Of a stretch of 64,000 nucleotides of DNA, positions 45,714 to 54,323 are shown piece by piece; the first letter of the stretch is position 1, and every line of letters begins with the position of its first letter. The notes below the pieces were generated by a model. The model did not search any database, was not told the origin of the DNA, and saw only the letters and a program-made list of their open reading frames with translations. Location of the stretch: the NCBI RefSeq assembly GCF_001579805.1, contig NZ_CP014546.1, positions 6,448,001 to 6,512,000 of the forward strand, given 5' to 3'. The translations under genes and the position numbers were made by a program. Origin of the DNA: Pseudomonas azotoformans (GTDB lineage: Bacteria; Pseudomonadota; Gammaproteobacteria; Pseudomonadales; Pseudomonadaceae).

Positions 45714-46940
45714 ATGAACGATTCGGTTGGCAACAGCCCGATGAACGACCCGCTGGCCTGGGTCAACGGCAGTGATGCCCCGGAAAAGAGCAGCCTCGAC
45801 CTGGGCTTCATGGCCTTGAGCGACTGCGCCTCGATGGTGGTGGCGGCGACCCAGGGCTTCGCGCAACCCTATGGCCTGACCTTGAACCTCAAGCGCCAAT
45901 CGTCCTGGGCCAACCTGCGCGACAAACTGGTCAGCGGCGAACTCGACGCCGCCCACAGCCTGTACGGGCTAATCTACGCCGTGCACCTGGGTATCGGCGG
46001 CGTCGCACCCACTGACATGGCCGTGCTGATGGGGCTCAACCAGAACGGCCAGAGCATCAACCTGTCCCACGGCTTGCAACAACAGGGGGTGATCACTCCT
46101 GAGGCACTGGACCGCCACGTGCACCAAAGCCGAACAAAACTGACCTTCGCTCAGACGTTTCCCACAGGCACCCATGCCATGTGGCTGTATTACTGGCTGG
46201 CGAGCCAGGGCATTCACCCCTTGCAGGATGTGGACAGCGTGGTGGTCCCGCCGCCGCAAATGGTGGCGCACCTGCAAGCCGGGCGCATCGACGGGTTTTG
46301 CGTGGGTGAGCCCTGGTGCGCCAGTGCGGTCAAGCAAAACCAAGGATTTACCCTGGCAACCACCCAGGCGATCTGGCCGGATCATCCGGAAAAGGTACTT
46401 GGCTGCACCCAGGCGTTCGTCGACCAGTATCCAAACACAGCACGCGTGCTGGTGAGGGCGATCCTGGAGGCCAGCCGGTTTATCGAAGAAAGCACTGAAA
46501 ACCGCCGCTCCACCGCGCAACTGCTCAGTGGCCGCGAATACCTTGACGCTCCGCTGGATTGCATCGAACCGCGCCTGTTGGGCGCCTATGACGACGGCCT
46601 GGGCAATCAGTGGCAGGATCCCCACGCGCTGCGCTTTTTTGCCGACGGTGAAGTGAACCTGCCCTACCTCTCTGACGGCATGTGGTTCATGACCCAGTTC
46701 CGGCGCTGGGGCCTGTTGCGCGAAGACCCCGACTACCTCGGCGTCGCGCGCCAGGTGCAACAACTGGCGCTGTATCGCCAGGCCGCCGATGGACTGGGTA
46801 TCGCCACGAACGACCAGGACATGCGCAGCAGCCAGCTGATCGACGGCAAAGTCTGGGACGGTTCCGACCCCGCCGGCTATGCCCGCAGCTTCCGGTTGCA
46901 TGCGCTGGCCGATCCGACCCACCGCCAAGCCTTGCGCTGA
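45714..46940 (+). CDS. nasS: Nitrate sensor NasS (NrtA/CmpA family)
   Basis: 408 aa. Cytoplasmic relative of ABC nitrate-binding proteins; it lacks a signal peptide. In known nas systems NasS binds NasT and releases it when nitrate or nitrite is present. Family segments include GFMALSDCASMVVAATQGF, GELDAAHSLYGLIY, FPTGTHAMWLYYWLA and GRIDGFCVGEPW. Start at ATG 45714 with AAGGTAGG upstream. nasT follows 13 bp later. Confidence 0.92.
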   Translation: MNDSVGNSPMNDPLAWVNGSDAPEKSSLDLGFMALSDCASMVVAATQGFAQPYGLTLNLKRQSSWANLRDKLVSGELDAAHSLYGLIYAVHLGIGGVAPTDMAVLMGLNQNGQSINLSHGLQQQGVITPEALDRHVHQSRTKLTFAQTFPTGTHAMWLYYWLASQGIHPLQDVDSVVVPPPQMVAHLQAGRIDGFCVGEPWCASAVKQNQGFTLATTQAIWPDHPEKVLGCTQAFVDQYPNTARVLVRAILEASRFIEESTENRRSTAQLLSGREYLDAPLDCIEPRLLGAYDDGLGNQWQDPHALRFFADGEVNLPYLSDGMWFMTQFRRWGLLREDPDYLGVARQVQQLALYRQAADGLGIATNDQDMRSSQLIDGKVWDGSDPAGYARSFRLHALADPTHRQALR

Positions 46941-46953
46941 CAGGAGGACCTCC

Positions 46954-47529
46954 ATGCTGCGAATCCTGCTGATCAACGACACGCCGCGTAAAGTCGGCCG
47001 ACTGAGAACGGCTCTGATCGAAGCCGGCTTTGACGTCATCGATGAGTCCGGCCTGACCATTGACCTGCCCGCACGCGTCGAAACGGTGCGCCCGGACGTC
47101 ATCCTGATCGATACCGAGTCACCGGGCCGCGATGTGATGGAGCAAGTGGTGCTGGTCAGTCGCGACCAACCCCGGCCCATTGTGATGTTCACCGACGAAC
47201 ACGACCCGAACGTGATGCGCCAGGCGATCAAGTCCGGCGTCAGCGCCTACATCGTCGAAGGTATCCAGGCCCAACGCCTGCAGCCGATCCTTGATGTGGC
47301 CATGGCCCGTTTCGAAAGCGACCAGGCCTTGCGCGCGCAGCTTCAAGCCCGCGACCAGCAGTTGGCCGAGCGCAAGCGCATCGAGCTGGCCAAGGGCATG
47401 CTGATGAAAATGAAGGACTGCAACGAGGAAGAGGCCTACACACTGATGCGCCGCCAGGCCATGAGCCGCCAGCAGAAGCTGATCCAGGTGGCGGAGCAGA
47501 TTATCGCCATGAGTGAGCTGCTTGGATGA
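46954..47529 (+). CDS. nasT: ANTAR response regulator NasT
   Basis: 191 aa. RNA-binding antiterminator. A receiver-like domain (LRILLINDTPRKVGRL, about 1-120; DVILIDTES) is followed by a coiled coil and an ANTAR domain (ERKRIELAKGMLMKMKDCNE, then AYTLMRRQAMSRQQKLIQVA). It should bind the two-hairpin leader of nasA (47565-47601) and prevent termination. Start at ATG 46954 with AGGAGG upstream. Confidence 0.95.
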   Translation: MLRILLINDTPRKVGRLRTALIEAGFDVIDESGLTIDLPARVETVRPDVILIDTESPGRDVMEQVVLVSRDQPRPIVMFTDEHDPNVMRQAIKSGVSAYIVEGIQAQRLQPILDVAMARFESDQALRAQLQARDQQLAERKRIELAKGMLMKMKDCNEEEAYTLMRRQAMSRQQKLIQVAEQIIAMSELLG

Positions 47530-47564
47530 TTTGGCGCAGCTCTTGCTAAGCATTCATCACAGGT

Positions 47565-47643
47565 AGCCAACGGCGGTTGCCCCTCCCCGACAAAGACGTC
47601 GCACACCCGGTTTGCCATCGCGAACCAGGTGGCGGCGTTTTTT
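47565..47643 (+). promoter_or_regulatory. ANTAR-target leader with terminator upstream of nasA
   Basis: Two small hairpins have six-nt loops with A at position 1 and G at 4, the ANTAR recognition rule: AGCC-AACGGC-GGTT (47565-47578) and CGAC-AAAGAC-GTCG (47588-47601). They are followed by GCCATC...GGTGGC (47614-47633) and TTTTTT (47638-47643), a terminator-like structure. NasT binding should let transcription pass into nasA when NasS releases it. The motif is seen; its action is inferred from known NasT systems. Confidence 0.78.
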
Positions 47644-47686
47644 CGTTTTGGCCTTCTTGCAAGACTCCCAACCGTTGAGGTGCGTG

Positions 47687-48898
47687 ATGAAATCAAGCTT
47701 CTGGAAATCCGGGCACACCCCGACCCTGTTTGCCGCGTTCCTGTATTTCGACCTGAGCTTCATGGTCTGGTACCTGCTCGGCCCCTTGGCGATACAGATT
47801 GCCGCCGACCTGCACCTGACCACTCAGCAGCGTGGCCTGATGGTCGCGACGCCGATCCTCGCCGGTGCGATTCTGCGCTTTTTGATGGGCATGCTGGCAG
47901 ACAAGCTGTCGCCCAAGACGGCCGGGCTGATTGGTCAGGTGATCGTGATCTGCGCCCTGTTCGGCGCCTGGAAACTCGGAATCCATAGCTACGAACAAGC
48001 GCTGTTGCTGGGCGTGTTCCTCGGCATGGCCGGTGCCTCGTTTGCCGTTGCGCTGCCCCTGGCCTCCCAATGGTATCCGGCGGAACACCAGGGCAAAGCC
48101 ATGGGCATCGCAGGTGCAGGCAACTCCGGCACGGTGTTCGCCGCGTTGCTGGCACCGGTTTTGGCGGCCGCGTTTGGCTGGAGCAACGTGTTCGGTTTCG
48201 CGCTGATCCCTCTGGTGCTGACCCTGATTGTCTTTGCCTGGCTGGCGCGCAACGCCCCGGAACGCCCGAAGGCCAAGTCCATGGCCGACTACTTCAAGGC
48301 GCTGGGTGACCGGGACAGCTGGTGGTTCATGTTTTTCTACAGCGTGACCTTTGGCGGCTTTATCGGCCTGGCGAGCGCCCTGCCCGGCTATTTCAATGAC
48401 CAATACGGCCTGAGCCCGGTAACCGCTGGCTACTACACCGCCGCCTGCGTGTTCGGCGGCAGCCTGATGCGCCCACTGGGCGGCGCATTGGCGGACCGTT
48501 TCGGCGGGATTCGTACCCTGCTGGGCATGTACAGCGTGGCGGCGATCTGCATCGCGGCGGTGGGATTCAATCTGCCGAGTTCCTACGCAGCGCTGGCGCT
48601 TTTCGTCTGCACCATGCTGGGCCTTGGCGCAGGCAATGGCGCGGTGTTCCAACTGGTGCCGCAGCGTTTCCGCCGTGAAATCGGCGTGATGACCGGCCTG
48701 ATCGGCATGGCCGGCGGTATCGGCGGCTTCGCCCTGGCAGCCGGCATGGGTGCGATCAAGCAAAGCACCGGCAGCTATCAGATGGCGCTGTGGTTGTTCG
48801 CCAGCCTGGGCGTGCTGGCCTGGTTCGGCCTGCACGGCGTGAAGCGTCGCTGGAGAACCACCTGGGGCTCGGCGGCCGTGACGGCTGCGCGGGTCTGA
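47687..48898 (+). CDS. nasA: Nitrate/nitrite transporter (MFS, NNP family)
   Basis: 403 aa, about 12 membrane helices. NNP-family signatures are GAGNSGTVFAALLAPVLA and GLGAGNGAVFQLVPQRF, with GRF-type loop RFLMGMLADK between helices 2 and 3. It imports nitrate for assimilation. The chosen ATG has GAGGTG upstream; the frame is open 25 codons earlier through the leader terminator. Its stop shares a base with the start of the next gene. Confidence 0.95.
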   Translation: MKSSFWKSGHTPTLFAAFLYFDLSFMVWYLLGPLAIQIAADLHLTTQQRGLMVATPILAGAILRFLMGMLADKLSPKTAGLIGQVIVICALFGAWKLGIHSYEQALLLGVFLGMAGASFAVALPLASQWYPAEHQGKAMGIAGAGNSGTVFAALLAPVLAAAFGWSNVFGFALIPLVLTLIVFAWLARNAPERPKAKSMADYFKALGDRDSWWFMFFYSVTFGGFIGLASALPGYFNDQYGLSPVTAGYYTAACVFGGSLMRPLGGALADRFGGIRTLLGMYSVAAICIAAVGFNLPSSYAALALFVCTMLGLGAGNGAVFQLVPQRFRREIGVMTGLIGMAGGIGGFALAAGMGAIKQSTGSYQMALWLFASLGVLAWFGLHGVKRRWRTTWGSAAVTAARV

Positions 48899-50568
48899 TG
48901 AGCCTGCAACTGAGCGTCGCCCAGGCCAGTGCCATTGGCCCACGGGCGGAAAACCAGGACGCGCTGCGGGTGGTCACGCCCGTGGCCGAACTGGCGGCGA
49001 GCAAGGGCTACCTGTGCGCCATCGCCGACGGCGTGAGCCAATGCGCCGACGGCGGCCTGGCCGCGCGCTCGACCTTGCAGGCACTGGCCTTGGATTACTA
49101 CGCCACACCGCAAACCTGGGGCGTGGCCCAGGCCCTGGAGCGTTTGCTGCTGGCACAGAATCGCTGGCTGCAAGCCAATGGCGGTGGTCAGCCGCTGCTG
49201 ACCACCCTGAGCGCGCTGGTGTTTCGCGGCCAGCGTTTTACCCTGGCGCATGTCGGCGATTGCCGGGCGTATCGTTGGCTCGCCGGCCAATTGCAGCGCA
49301 TTACCGAGGATCACGTGTGGGAGCAACCGGGCATGCAGCATGTGCTCAAGCGCGCCCTTGGCCTGGATCAACACCTGGTGGTGGATTTTCTCGACGGTCA
49401 GTTGCGTGAAGGCGAATGTTTCCTGCTGCTCAGTGATGGTGTGTGGGCCACCCTGGGCGATCAGAGTATCCAGGCAATTCTGCGCGAACAGACGGACATG
49501 CAATTGGCCGTCAACACCCTGGTGACTGCCGCGCACCTGGCCGGCAGCCAGGACAATGCCAGCGCGTTGCTCATCCGGATCGACACCCTCGGCGCCGCCA
49601 CCCTCGGCGACGCGCTGGTGCAGTTGCGGCAATGGCCACTGCCACCGCCGTTGAAAGCCGGGCAGCATTTTGAAGGCTGGCAGGTGGAAAGCGTGTTGGC
49701 GCAAAGCCGGCAGTCACTGCTTTACCGGGTGCGCGATGCCCAGCAGCAACCCTGGCTGCTGAAAACCCTGCCGCTGAGCCGCGACGATGATCATGATGCC
49801 GGCCAGGCCTTGCTGTCGGAGGAATGGTTCCTGCGGCGGGTTGCGGGACGGGCGTTTCCTGAAGTGCATGCCGGCAACGGGCGCCAGCATTTGTACTACG
49901 TGATGCGTGAGTATTCCGGCCAAACCTTGGCCGAACTGTTCCAGCAGCAAGGCCCCTTGCCCTTGGCGCAATGGCAGTCGATTGCCGAGCGTTTGCTGCG
50001 CGCTGTGGGCATGCTGCATCGACGGCAGATCCTGCATCGCGATATCAAGCCAGAAAACCTGCTGCTCGGGGACGACGGCGAATTGCGGGTGCTGGATTTC
50101 GGCCTGGCGTATTGCCCAGGCCTGTCGGAAGACAGCGACCATGCGTTGCCGGGCACACCCAGCTTTATTGCACCTGAAGCCTTCAACGGCGAGCGTCCTA
50201 CCACCCAACAGGATTTATACAGCGTTGGCGTAACCTTGTATTACCTGCTGACCGGACATTACCCCTACGGCGAAATCGAGGCTTTCCAACGGCCACGGTT
50301 CACTCAACCTGTCAGCGCCAGCCGCTACCGCCCGGACGTGCCGGATTGGCTGCCCCTCAGCCTGGAGCGGGCCGTGGCGGCCCAACCCGCCCATCGCTAT
50401 GAGACCGCCGAAGAGTGGTTGCGCGTGCTGGAACAGGCTGACCGCCGGGAACTTAGCATCCGCCCCAAGCCATTACTGGAGCGTGAACCCTTGAAGGTCT
50501 GGCGCACCCTGGCGCTGCTCTCGCTGCTGATCAATCTGGTGCTGCTGTACTCACTCTTTCACCGCTGA
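48898..50568 (+). CDS. PP2C phosphatase / Ser-Thr kinase fusion protein
   Basis: 556 aa; its ATG overlaps the nasA stop (TGATG). The N-terminal PP2C domain (about 1-240) has CAIADGVSQCADGGLAA, HVGDCRAYR and LLLSDGVWATLGD metal-site motifs. The C-terminal kinase domain (about 260-525) has ILHRDIKPENLLLGDD, DFGLAY, and PEAFNGERP. A hydrophobic helix ends the protein (TLALLSLLINLVLLYSLF), so it is membrane-anchored. The gene is found in pseudomonad nas clusters; its substrates are not known. Confidence 0.93.
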   Translation: MSLQLSVAQASAIGPRAENQDALRVVTPVAELAASKGYLCAIADGVSQCADGGLAARSTLQALALDYYATPQTWGVAQALERLLLAQNRWLQANGGGQPLLTTLSALVFRGQRFTLAHVGDCRAYRWLAGQLQRITEDHVWEQPGMQHVLKRALGLDQHLVVDFLDGQLREGECFLLLSDGVWATLGDQSIQAILREQTDMQLAVNTLVTAAHLAGSQDNASALLIRIDTLGAATLGDALVQLRQWPLPPPLKAGQHFEGWQVESVLAQSRQSLLYRVRDAQQQPWLLKTLPLSRDDDHDAGQALLSEEWFLRRVAGRAFPEVHAGNGRQHLYYVMREYSGQTLAELFQQQGPLPLAQWQSIAERLLRAVGMLHRRQILHRDIKPENLLLGDDGELRVLDFGLAYCPGLSEDSDHALPGTPSFIAPEAFNGERPTTQQDLYSVGVTLYYLLTGHYPYGEIEAFQRPRFTQPVSASRYRPDVPDWLPLSLERAVAAQPAHRYETAEEWLRVLEQADRRELSIRPKPLLEREPLKVWRTLALLSLLINLVLLYSLFHR

Positions 50569-50594
50569 CGTCATCCCTGGACGAGGAACATCTT

Positions 50595-51338
50595 ATGAAT
50601 GCAAAAGTCTGGCTGGTAGGCGCGGGTCCGGGTGACCCGGAGCTGTTGACCCTCAAGGCGGTACGCGCCCTGCGTGAGGCCGATGTGGTGCTGATCGATG
50701 ACTTGGTCAACCCGGCAGTGCTGGAACATTGCGTTGAAGCGCGGGTGATTACCGTGGGTAAACGCGGTGGCTGCCGGTCGACCCCGCAGGATTTCATCCA
50801 CCGCCTGATGCTGCGTTATGCGCGCCAAGGCAAGTGTGTGGTGCGCCTCAAAGGCGGAGACCCGTGCATTTTCGGGCGCGGTGGTGAGGAGGCGATGTGG
50901 CTGCGTGAACGGGGTGTCGAGGTGGAGTTGGTCAACGGCATTACCGCAGGCCTGGCGGGCGCAACGAATTGCGCAGTGCCACTGACCTTGCGCGGGGTGA
51001 GTCGCGGCGTGACGCTGGTCACGGCGCATACCCAGGACGACAGCAGCCTGAATTGGCGTGCGCTGGCAGAAGGCGGGACCACCCTGGTGGTGTACATGGG
51101 CGTAGCGAAGCTGGAGGAAATCCGCCAGCAACTGCTCGACGGAGGAATGGCGGCGGATATGCCGGTGGCGATGATCGAGAATGCATCGCTGCCCCTGCAA
51201 AGGGAATGTCGCAGCGAGCTGTGGCGTCTGTACGAAGATGCGCAGGCATTTGCCTTGAAGAGCCCGGCTATCCTGGTAATCGGCCGTGTTGCAGCCCCAG
51301 GCCAGGTCGCTAGACTCGCCCAAGCCGCCAGCGCCTGA
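50595..51338 (+). CDS. cobA: Uroporphyrinogen-III C-methyltransferase
   Basis: 247 aa. Methylates uroporphyrinogen III twice with SAM to precorrin-2, towards siroheme for nitrite and sulfite reductases. SAM-site motifs: VWLVGAGPGDPELLTLKAV, VVRLKGGDPCIFGRGGEEA, and VNGITAGLAGATNCAVPLT. GAGGAAC precedes the ATG. It starts only 26 bp after the kinase gene; in pseudomonads I recall nirB-nirD-nasC between them. Confidence 0.96.
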   Translation: MNAKVWLVGAGPGDPELLTLKAVRALREADVVLIDDLVNPAVLEHCVEARVITVGKRGGCRSTPQDFIHRLMLRYARQGKCVVRLKGGDPCIFGRGGEEAMWLRERGVEVELVNGITAGLAGATNCAVPLTLRGVSRGVTLVTAHTQDDSSLNWRALAEGGTTLVVYMGVAKLEEIRQQLLDGGMAADMPVAMIENASLPLQRECRSELWRLYEDAQAFALKSPAILVIGRVAAPGQVARLAQAASA

Positions 51339-51353
51339 GGCAAATTGCAGGCG

Positions 51354-51384
51354 AAAAAAAGCCCGGCCTAAGCCGGGCTTTTTT
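51354..51384. terminator. Bidirectional terminator cobA / oprF
   Basis: GCCCGGC-CTAA-GCCGGGC with A7 on the left and T6 on the right. It ends both cobA (+) and the convergent oprF (-). Confidence 0.95.
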
Positions 51385-51398
51385 CTACCACTCAGTAA

Positions 51399-52379
51399 TT
51401 ACTGAGCTTGAGCTTCAACCGACGCTTCTACGCGACGGTTAACAGCACGACCAGCTTCAGTTGCGTTGTCAGCAACTGGGCGGGATTCGCCGTAACCTAC
51501 TGCGGTGATACGGCTAGGAGCAACGCCGTCTTTAACCAGGACTTGCTTAACAGCGTCAGCACGACGCTGGGACAGCTTCTGGTTGTAAGCGTCTGGACCT
51601 ACGGAGTCAGTGTGACCAGCAACTTCTACGTTGGTAGCTGGGTACTGAGCCATGAAGTCGGCCAGGTTTTTCACGTCGCCGTAGCTGTTAGGCTTAACAA
51701 CCGACTTGTCGAAGTCGAACTTAACGTCCAGCTCAACACGTACAACCTGAGCAACTGGAGCTTCTGGCTCTGGAGTTGGCTCTGGAGCTGGTGCTGGGGT
51801 AGGAGCTGGGGCAGCTGCGCCAGCGTTACCGCCGAAGTTCACGCCCAGGCCGACCAGTGCGGAGTAGTCCCACTTGCCGTTGTCCAGACCGTAGTCAGCT
51901 TCAACACCGGCACGAGCGTACAGGTTGTTGGTGAAGTAGTACTTCACGCCAGTACCAACGGTAGCGAAGGTAGTCTGGTCGCGACCGCTGTGGCCGTCAG
52001 CTTGAACGTTGGTACGGCTCTGGTGGCCGAAACCGCCTTCTACGTACGGACGCAGGCTGTCTACGCCAGCTTGACCGAAGTGATACTGGGCAACCAGGCT
52101 GCCGGTATCGCCTTTGATCTTCTGGTTACCAGTACCGTCGTTCGAACGGGTGTGGTTGGTTTTGTCGTAGGACAGGTTCAAGGACAGGTCGTCGGTCAGG
52201 AAGTAACCGATGCGAGCGCCAGGATTGAAGCCGTCTTCGATGTGCTTGACGCTATCGTTGTACTGCTTCTTGTAGAACAGCTCGCCTTCAACTGCGCCTT
52301 GGCCTTGTGCCAGAACGCCGAAAGAAGTAGCGGCAATAAGAGAACCAATGGCCAAGCCCAAGGTGTTTTTCAGTTTCAT
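51399..52379 (-). CDS. oprF: Major outer-membrane porin OprF
   Basis: 326 aa. Signal peptide (LGLAIGSLIAATSFGVLAQ), N-terminal eight-stranded barrel (about 25-180), a Pro/Ala hinge (APAPTPAPAPEPTPEPE), and a C-terminal OmpA-like peptidoglycan-binding domain (VEVAGHTDSVGPDAYNQ, then GYGESRPVADN). It links outer membrane and wall and acts as a slow porin. Preceded upstream by sigX. Confidence 0.98.
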   Translation of the reverse strand: MKLKNTLGLAIGSLIAATSFGVLAQGQGAVEGELFYKKQYNDSVKHIEDGFNPGARIGYFLTDDLSLNLSYDKTNHTRSNDGTGNQKIKGDTGSLVAQYHFGQAGVDSLRPYVEGGFGHQSRTNVQADGHSGRDQTTFATVGTGVKYYFTNNLYARAGVEADYGLDNGKWDYSALVGLGVNFGGNAGAAAPAPTPAPAPEPTPEPEAPVAQVVRVELDVKFDFDKSVVKPNSYGDVKNLADFMAQYPATNVEVAGHTDSVGPDAYNQKLSQRRADAVKQVLVKDGVAPSRITAVGYGESRPVADNATEAGRAVNRRVEASVEAQAQ

Positions 52380-52400
52380 CCGTTAAATCCCCATCTGGTG

Positions 52401-52406
52401 ATTGTA
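52401..52406 (-). promoter_or_regulatory. Putative -10 element of oprF
   Basis: TACAAT on the minus strand, 22 bp before the oprF ATG. oprF is known to have both sigma-70-type and SigX-dependent promoters in pseudomonads; a -35 with good spacing is not clear. Confidence 0.4.
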
Positions 52407-52486
52407 AAGCAGTCCCACAAACCGGGGGACAACTCGGCGACAAGTCTAACAGAACTTGCCTACACGTAAGAGATATTTGCCACGCA

Positions 52487-53077
52487 CTAAGTTTCAGTCT
52501 CGCCCGCAAATTTCTCACGTAATTTATCAAGAGCACGTTTGTAACGCATTTTTGTAGCACTCAAACCCATGTGCATGATGTCAGCGATTTCCTGAAATTC
52601 CAGCTCTGCGACAAATCGTAGCACCAGAATTTCCCGGTCAATCGGGTTCACATACACCAACCAGCGATCAAGTCCGCCCTTCTCCTCGGGTGCCGGCGCC
52701 TTCTCTTCAGACGCCTCCTCGAGGGGGTCCAGACTCAACGCGTCCATCAAGCGACGCTTTCGCCGTTCCTTACGATACTGCGTGATGCACTCGTTGTACG
52801 TGATGCTGTATAGCCATGTCTTGAACTTCGATTTGCCCTCGAAGTTCTTCAGGCCGTACAGCACCTTGAGCATCACTTCCTGACAGACATCATCCGCATC
52901 TCTATCGTTCCCTAAATACCTTGAACAAACGTTGAACAGAGTGCGTTGATATCTGCGCATCAATTCTTCATACGCGCGAGTTACGTGAAACAGCTCCGTG
53001 TGCGAGCGCGCGACCAACTCCTCATCAGAGAGCTCACGGGGGTCATAGCGCGTGGACAGCGTTTGGGCTTTATTCAA
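52487..53077 (-). CDS. sigX: ECF sigma factor SigX
   Basis: 196 aa from a TTG (then NKAQTLSTRYDPRELSDEEL), which agrees with the family start. Region 2 contains DADDVCQEVMLKVLYGLKNF and SKFKTWLYSITYNE; region 4 contains VLRFVAELEFQEIADIM and SATKMRYKRALDKL. SigX controls envelope genes including oprF and its own neighbours. The TTG start may limit translation. Confidence 0.96.
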   Translation of the reverse strand: MNKAQTLSTRYDPRELSDEELVARSHTELFHVTRAYEELMRRYQRTLFNVCSRYLGNDRDADDVCQEVMLKVLYGLKNFEGKSKFKTWLYSITYNECITQYRKERRKRRLMDALSLDPLEEASEEKAPAPEEKGGLDRWLVYVNPIDREILVLRFVAELEFQEIADIMHMGLSATKMRYKRALDKLREKFAGETET

Positions 53078-53164
53078 AACAAGTCGTGCCGACAGTCAGG
53101 TCAATGTCCGCTACAGCCCGGTCAGCCGGGTTTGCGGCGGCGTACATTAGCAGGGTTTGCCGGA

Positions 53165-53989
53165 TTAGCGGCTACTGACCTGCTGCTCAAGAAGAATCCG
53201 ATTGGACAACGACACCAGGTCGCCGTCATCGGTCAGCACCGTCGTCTTGACTGTGCCGATCTCCTCGATTTGCCCTTCGACCTCGCCCACACGCACCTGT
53301 TGCCCAACCTGATACAACTCACGCACATAGACTCCCGCAAGAATCTGACCGGCAATTTCCCGGCTTCCCAAGCCCATGGCCAGCGCAACGGCCAGACCAA
53401 CGGTAATCAAAACGATCACAATCACATGGTTGAGCAGGTCAGTCTTGACCTCCAACTGGCTGATCGCGACCGAAATACTGATGATAATGACCAAGCCCTG
53501 GGCGATCCGCCCCAGGCCCGCCGCATAGTCAAGCCCCACGCCTTCGGCGGCGCCGCGCACCAGCCCATTGGCCAGTTGCGCCAGCAAAACGCCTACCAGC
53601 AGCACCAGCGCGCCGCCGAAAACCTTCGGCAAATACAGCGCCAGCATGTCGAGCGTAGCTGAAACTCGCTCAAGTCCAAGGGATTGAGCCGCAGAAACCA
53701 GAAAAATCAGCAAAACGAACCAATAGACGATCTTGCCGATCAAGGTGGAGATCGGCACTTGCAGCCCGGCGCGACCCAGCAGCTTGGTCAGGCCAGTGCC
53801 GGCCATCAGACGATCAAGGCCCAGTTTTGCGAGCAATTTGGACAGCAGGGTGTCGAGCAGCTTGGCCACGACAAAGCCCAACAGTACCAGTACCAAGGCA
53901 CCAAACAGGTTGGGAATGAAATTCGCCACCTTGGTCCACAATGCGGTCATCGCGGTGACCAGGCTCTGGGTCCAGAGATCAAGTTCCAT
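53165..53989 (-). CDS. cmpX: CmpX, MscS-like membrane protein
   Basis: 274 aa with several membrane helices (FGALVLVLLGFVVAKLL; GKIVYWFVLLIFLVSAA; GALVLLVGVLLAQLANG; VIVIVLITVGLAVALAMG) and a small soluble end resembling the MscS beta domain (VREL-YQVGQQVRVGEVEG). It is next to sigX, as in other pseudomonads, where it is tied to envelope stress. Start ATG 53989 lies 2 bp after the crfX stop. Confidence 0.9.
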   Translation of the reverse strand: MELDLWTQSLVTAMTALWTKVANFIPNLFGALVLVLLGFVVAKLLDTLLSKLLAKLGLDRLMAGTGLTKLLGRAGLQVPISTLIGKIVYWFVLLIFLVSAAQSLGLERVSATLDMLALYLPKVFGGALVLLVGVLLAQLANGLVRGAAEGVGLDYAAGLGRIAQGLVIIISISVAISQLEVKTDLLNHVIVIVLITVGLAVALAMGLGSREIAGQILAGVYVRELYQVGQQVRVGEVEGQIEEIGTVKTTVLTDDGDLVSLSNRILLEQQVSSR

Positions 53990-53991
53990 AT

Positions 53992-54237
53992 TCAATCAGC
54001 CTTATCAGCAGTGCGAGCAAGAGGTTTACGACGGGAAACCGGCGATACGTGGGCCGAACCGTTGTTCAGGGCCATCATCAACGCCGGCAGCCAGCGGCCG
54101 AGCAGACCGAACAGGTCACCCGCACCCACCTGGCGGTTGGCAGTTTTCAACACGCGGCCCAGGCAGGCATCGTCGTCGCGGTTGGACGGCGAGGCATTGA
54201 GCATGTCACGCAAAGACTGTTCGAACGGATCGTGCAT
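53992..54237 (-). CDS. crfX: CrfX, small conserved protein of the sigX locus
   Basis: 81 aa from the ATG at 54237 (MHDPFEQSLRDMLNASPS) with GAGAGG upstream. A central hydrophobic segment (LFGLLGRWLPALMMALN) and a basic tail are seen. I recognise it mainly from context between cmaX and cmpX. Role unknown. Its stop lies 2 bp before cmpX. Confidence 0.85.
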   Translation of the reverse strand: MHDPFEQSLRDMLNASPSNRDDDACLGRVLKTANRQVGAGDLFGLLGRWLPALMMALNNGSAHVSPVSRRKPLARTADKAD

Positions 54238-54323
54238 AAAGACCTCTCGCAAGTGATTTAAAAGACGAGGGTAAAATTCTTGGGGTCACATAGGACCCTT
54301 CCTACGTTCAGGTCATATTCAGC

